Below, piece after piece: positions 4,084-7,073 of a DNA stretch of 7,073 nucleotides. The position numbers and the translations under genes were made by a program. The notes below the pieces were generated by a model. That model ran no database searches, was not told where the DNA came from, and saw only the letters and a program-made list of their open reading frames with translations. Within the stretch, counting starts at the first letter, position 1. The number at the start of each line of letters is the position of its first letter. Origin of the DNA: Proteiniphilum sp. UBA5267 (GTDB lineage Bacteria; Bacteroidota; Bacteroidia; Bacteroidales; Dysgonomonadaceae); the NCBI GenBank assembly GCA_002411515.1, contig DHTF01000125.1, forward strand, positions 1 to 7,073. The letters run 5' to 3'.

Positions 4084-7073
4084 ATGGCAAGAAGGAGTCG
4101 ACCTTTGTTCCGGCATTTTACCATTTTACCCACCATATTCATCATATGGTTCAATGTACTGTTCGTCCATGGGCAAAACGATGTCTATTTCTCAAAAATA
4201 GGCATAGAAGAAGGTCTGTCTCAACTTTCAGTCATGACTATTTACCAGGATGAATTGGGCCGCATGTGGTTTGGCACCCGGGAGGGATTAAATATTTACG
4301 ATGGCAACCGAATTACCATCTTACAACCCACAGGAAGGCCAGAAAATGTATTATCTGGAAATCTGATAAAGGAAATTCAAGGCGACGCACAGGGCTCGGT
4401 ATTTATACATACCCAGAATGGTATCGATCGATATGATCTTAGAACAGAAGCCGTCACACCCCTCATCACAATACAGGTCAATGCGATGAGTTACGGCAAC
4501 AGTAGCCTCTGGTATGCAAAAGACAACCGGATTTTTCAAGTCAGCCATGGGCAATCGTCCTTTTTTAGCGAAGTCGACAGCAACGCACAGATAACAGCCA
4601 TACTTCCAGCTTCTGGCAATCGCCTGTATGTGGGTACAATCACCTCTGGGATCTTTGTGATCGATCAAAACAAAAAAATAGAGAGGCAGCTTCCTGACTG
4701 TAGCCATGTAGCGTCACTTTACGAAGATTCTGAAAAAAACATATGGATATGTACCTGGGAAAAGGGCGTATACATGATCAATCCGAATAATGCCATTGTG
4801 AATTTTCGCCAATATCAGAAAGATCCTACAAGTGGATTGTCTTCAGATTTTGTAAGGACCGTGTGCGAGGACGAGAACGGGGATATATGGATTGGTACAA
4901 AGGAAGGATTAAATAAACTTGACCGTTCATCGTCAAGGTTTTATCATTACGATTCCGAAGTAAATAATGACAAAAGCCTCTCCAATGAATCTGTCTGGTC
5001 ACTTTACAAAGACAATCGGGGAAACTTGTGGATAGGCACTTATTTTGGAGGGGCAAATTATTTTAACCCAAAATCCGGAGGCTACACCTTTCATGATTTA
5101 GCCAATGGATCTTTTGCCAACAAGCCCTTCCCCATCATCAGCGAAATAATTCCTTACAATGACAGTACCACTTTTCTCTGTACCGAAGGAGACGGATTAA
5201 TCCTGTATAACACTCGGAATAAAACATACGCTCAAATAGCTGCACTGGAAAATGATAACATTAAGTCGGCCTGGCTCGACCGGGATGAGGACCTCTTGCT
5301 ATTGGGGTTGCACCTTGGAGGTCTGGTTACACTGGAACTAAAGAGTATGCAGCTAAAGAGGTACAATCCCATACGGGTAGGACTCGATCAATCCAATATA
5401 GTAAGAAGAATTCTGCCCTTCAAAGATCAATACATCATTGCGACCTACAATGGCTTGTACCTCTTCGACAAGGAGAAAGAAACATTTTCGGTATTCTCCG
5501 AACAATTGCATCAGCATGTAACCTTTTTCGTGGATGTGGCTTTCGATAACGAAAACAATTTGTGGGTAGCTAGCAGAGGCCTGTTTAAATACAACATGCT
5601 AACAGGAGAAGTGCGACAGTACTTTCCTGACCCCAACGATAACCGGTCATTGAGCAATATAAACATCACCAAATTATACCTTGACTCCGCCAATAGAATA
5701 TGGATTGCAACAAGTGGTGGAGGTGTGGACCTATACGATGCCCACTCAGATTCATTTCTCCGATTTACGTCCCAAAACAGCAATCTGAAGAACGATTATA
5801 TCAGCAACATGATCGAATCTCCTCTTGGTTATATCTACCTGACAACAACCCGTGGGTTGTCATACATCAATCCGGCGAACAATGAAGTGACCAATTTTGC
5901 TTCAAACGATGGCATCACATTGAATTCATTGTTTAACGGAGGAATAACCGTGATGCCGGATGGCACAATATACGTGGCAGGAATGAACGGAATGGTTTCA
6001 TTTGATGAACAGGAGATACTGGAAATACCGGAACCGGTTAATCTCTATTTTTCAAACCTGTGGGTAAATAACCGGGAAGTGGAAACGAACGATCCTACTG
6101 GATTACTGAAAGAGAAATTGACTTTTTCACCCCGGTTAAAATTTAACCACCAGCAGTCGATCCTTAAGTTCGAATTTTCTTCCGATCACATAACCGCGCT
6201 CGACCGATACCGTTATCAATACCGGATAAAAGGTCTGTCAAATGAATGGGTGCCCCTCAGAGAAGGACTTCATGAAGTGAACCTAATGAACCTCGATGCC
6301 GGAAATTATCTGCTGGAACTCGTTGCTATTTCCTTGAATTCCAAGATAAAATCAGGTGAAACCTCGATTGCTTTTCGCGTCACCCCCCCCTTTTACAAGA
6401 GTACTTGGGCGTATTTACTCTACCTGCTGGCTGCACTGAGTTTAATCCTCTTATACGTGAGATACATAAAATATAAAGTCAGGCTGGAATCATCGCTAGA
6501 ATATGAGAAAAAAGAAAAAGCACATATTGAAGAGATTAATCAGTCGAAAATCCGCTTTTTCACCAATATTTCCCACGAATTCAGAACACCGCTCACATTA
6601 ATTACCAGCCAGGTAGACATGCTCCTACAACAGAAAAAACTACTGCCAGAGGCGTCAAACAGGATTCAAAGCATAAGCAGAAATGCTGCACTAATGACCC
6701 GTCTGATCAACGAGTTGCTCGAATTCAGGAAGATCAATGACAAAAAGATGCCGATCAAAGCGGGTGAATACAATATCATCCAATTTGTCCACGAAATATA
6801 CTTTTCCTTTGAAGAATATGCCAAAGCGAAAAAAATTGATTTCTCATTCCAGGCAGAGAACGATACGATCTTACTCTGGTTCGATCAGAATCTGATGCAA
6901 AAAGTCTTCTTCAATTTAATATCCAATGCATTTAAATATACACCGAAAGAGGGAAAAATAATCGTCAGCATCTCGCAGGATGATGAAAAGGTATATGTTT
7001 CCATCAAAGACAGCGGCATCGGTATCTCTCCGGAAAATAAAAATAAAATATTTGATCAGTTTTATCAAATCAG
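4084..7073 (+). CDS. Hybrid two-component system sensor (HTCS-type), N-terminal 996 residues; 3' end outside window
   Basis: A single open frame runs from ATG 4084 to the window edge without a stop. Residues 1-30 are a signal peptide (hydrophobic 13-28, likely cut near VHG/Q31). Fourteen blade-end motifs of the W-[IV]-G-T...G-[LI]...[FY]-[DN] type follow, at about residues 61, 105, 142, 181, 220, 268, 316, 364, 404, 450, 493, 539, 584 and 629, so two seven-bladed propellers. A Y_Y_Y domain spans about 690-770. A single membrane helix (775-792) leads to a short helical linker. HisKA starts near 819 with the H-box FFTNISHEFRTPLTL (825-839, phospho-acceptor His831). The ATPase domain has the N-box NLISNAFKYT (944-953), DSGIGIS (976-982) and IFDQFYQ (989-995). 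HTCS proteins sense an oligosaccharide in the periplasm and switch on the adjacent utilisation genes. A receiver and an AraC-type DNA-binding domain are expected beyond the window but are not seen, so a plain kinase is possible. The start has an alternative (TTG 4105). Confidence 0.93.
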   Translation, partial: MARRSRPLFRHFTILPTIFIIWFNVLFVHGQNDVYFSKIGIEEGLSQLSVMTIYQDELGRMWFGTREGLNIYDGNRITILQPTGRPENVLSGNLIKEIQGDAQGSVFIHTQNGIDRYDLRTEAVTPLITIQVNAMSYGNSSLWYAKDNRIFQVSHGQSSFFSEVDSNAQITAILPASGNRLYVGTITSGIFVIDQNKKIERQLPDCSHVASLYEDSEKNIWICTWEKGVYMINPNNAIVNFRQYQKDPTSGLSSDFVRTVCEDENGDIWIGTKEGLNKLDRSSSRFYHYDSEVNNDKSLSNESVWSLYKDNRGNLWIGTYFGGANYFNPKSGGYTFHDLANGSFANKPFPIISEIIPYNDSTTFLCTEGDGLILYNTRNKTYAQIAALENDNIKSAWLDRDEDLLLLGLHLGGLVTLELKSMQLKRYNPIRVGLDQSNIVRRILPFKDQYIIATYNGLYLFDKEKETFSVFSEQLHQHVTFFVDVAFDNENNLWVASRGLFKYNMLTGEVRQYFPDPNDNRSLSNINITKLYLDSANRIWIATSGGGVDLYDAHSDSFLRFTSQNSNLKNDYISNMIESPLGYIYLTTTRGLSYINPANNEVTNFASNDGITLNSLFNGGITVMPDGTIYVAGMNGMVSFDEQEILEIPEPVNLYFSNLWVNNREVETNDPTGLLKEKLTFSPRLKFNHQQSILKFEFSSDHITALDRYRYQYRIKGLSNEWVPLREGLHEVNLMNLDAGNYLLELVAISLNSKIKSGETSIAFRVTPPFYKSTWAYLLYLLAALSLILLYVRYIKYKVRLESSLEYEKKEKAHIEEINQSKIRFFTNISHEFRTPLTLITSQVDMLLQQKKLLPEASNRIQSISRNAALMTRLINELLEFRKINDKKMPIKAGEYNIIQFVHEIYFSFEEYAKAKKIDFSFQAENDTILLWFDQNLMQKVFFNLISNAFKYTPKEGKIIVSISQDDEKVYVSIKDSGIGISPENKNKIFDQFYQI
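4092..4107 (+). promoter_or_regulatory. Internal Shine-Dalgarno-like AAGGAG with alternative TTG start
   Basis: AAGGAG (4092-4097) lies inside the annotated regulator gene and is followed after 7 nt by an in-frame TTG (4105-4107, codon 8). Starting there would give MFRHFTILPTIFIIWF..., still a good signal peptide. The ATG at 4084 has no Shine-Dalgarno sequence, which is normal in Bacteroidota, where the motif is little used. I keep the ATG; the TTG is the alternative. Confidence 0.3.
6383..6390 (+). repeat. C8 homopolymer inside the sensor gene
   Basis: Eight consecutive C bases encode Thr-Pro-Pro (residues 767-769) at the end of the Y_Y_Y domain, six residues before the membrane helix. The Pro-Pro motif is usual at this place in the family, so the tract may be incidental codon choice. 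As present the frame is intact. Confidence 0.9.

Noticed and set aside
4059..5885. Short frames overlapping the regulator (4059-4253 +, 4351-4707 -, 4826-5056 -, 5511-5783 -, 5700-5885 +)
   Set aside because: The long frame from 4084 has continuous propeller, kinase and ATPase motifs through all these positions, so these are shadows.
4261..6010. The repeated W-[IV]-G-T...G-[LI] pattern as a DNA repeat array
   Set aside because: The repetition is at the protein level (beta-propeller blades) and the DNA copies are diverged; it is normal for HTCS sensors.

Overview
The window looks like part of a glycosaminoglycan (chondroitin/hyaluronan-type) utilisation locus from a member of the Bacteroidota. 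The reasons are the gene content (polysaccharide lyases and an unsaturated glucuronyl hydrolase beside a hybrid two-component sensor with a double beta-propeller), A-rich gene leaders with no Shine-Dalgarno sequence, and lipoprotein-type export signals. Genus and order cannot be read from the sequence. All genes lie on the + strand.

Positions 1-3882 hold three tightly spaced catabolic genes that look like one transcript. They are the 3' end of a PL8 polysaccharide lyase (1-705), a full-length heparinase II/III-superfamily protein (714-2600, 8-nt gap) and a GH88 unsaturated glucuronyl hydrolase (2641-3882, 40-nt gap). Positions 3883-4083 are a 201-nt intergenic region with a strong 20-bp hairpin terminator, a weak promoter-like box, a second hairpin with a T-run, and a doubtful scar of a deleted gene. 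Positions 4084-7073 hold a large open frame that runs off the window. It encodes the sensor and most of the histidine kinase of an HTCS-type regulator: signal peptide, 14 propeller blades, Y_Y_Y domain, one membrane helix, HisKA and most of the ATPase domain.

The parts make a coherent pathway. The PL8 lyase, and probably the heparinase-like protein, would cleave uronic-acid-containing chains by beta-elimination to oligosaccharides with a 4,5-unsaturated uronate. GH88 would remove that sugar. The sensor kinase would detect a breakdown product and switch the locus on. No SusC/SusD pair, sulfatase or kinase for the released sugars is in view, so the locus is only partly covered. I found no RNA gene, insertion sequence, CRISPR array or phage gene. 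Nothing here amounts to a new biological system. The less settled points are the substrate of the heparinase-like protein, the tandem hairpins before the regulator, a C8 tract inside the regulator and the regulator's start codon.
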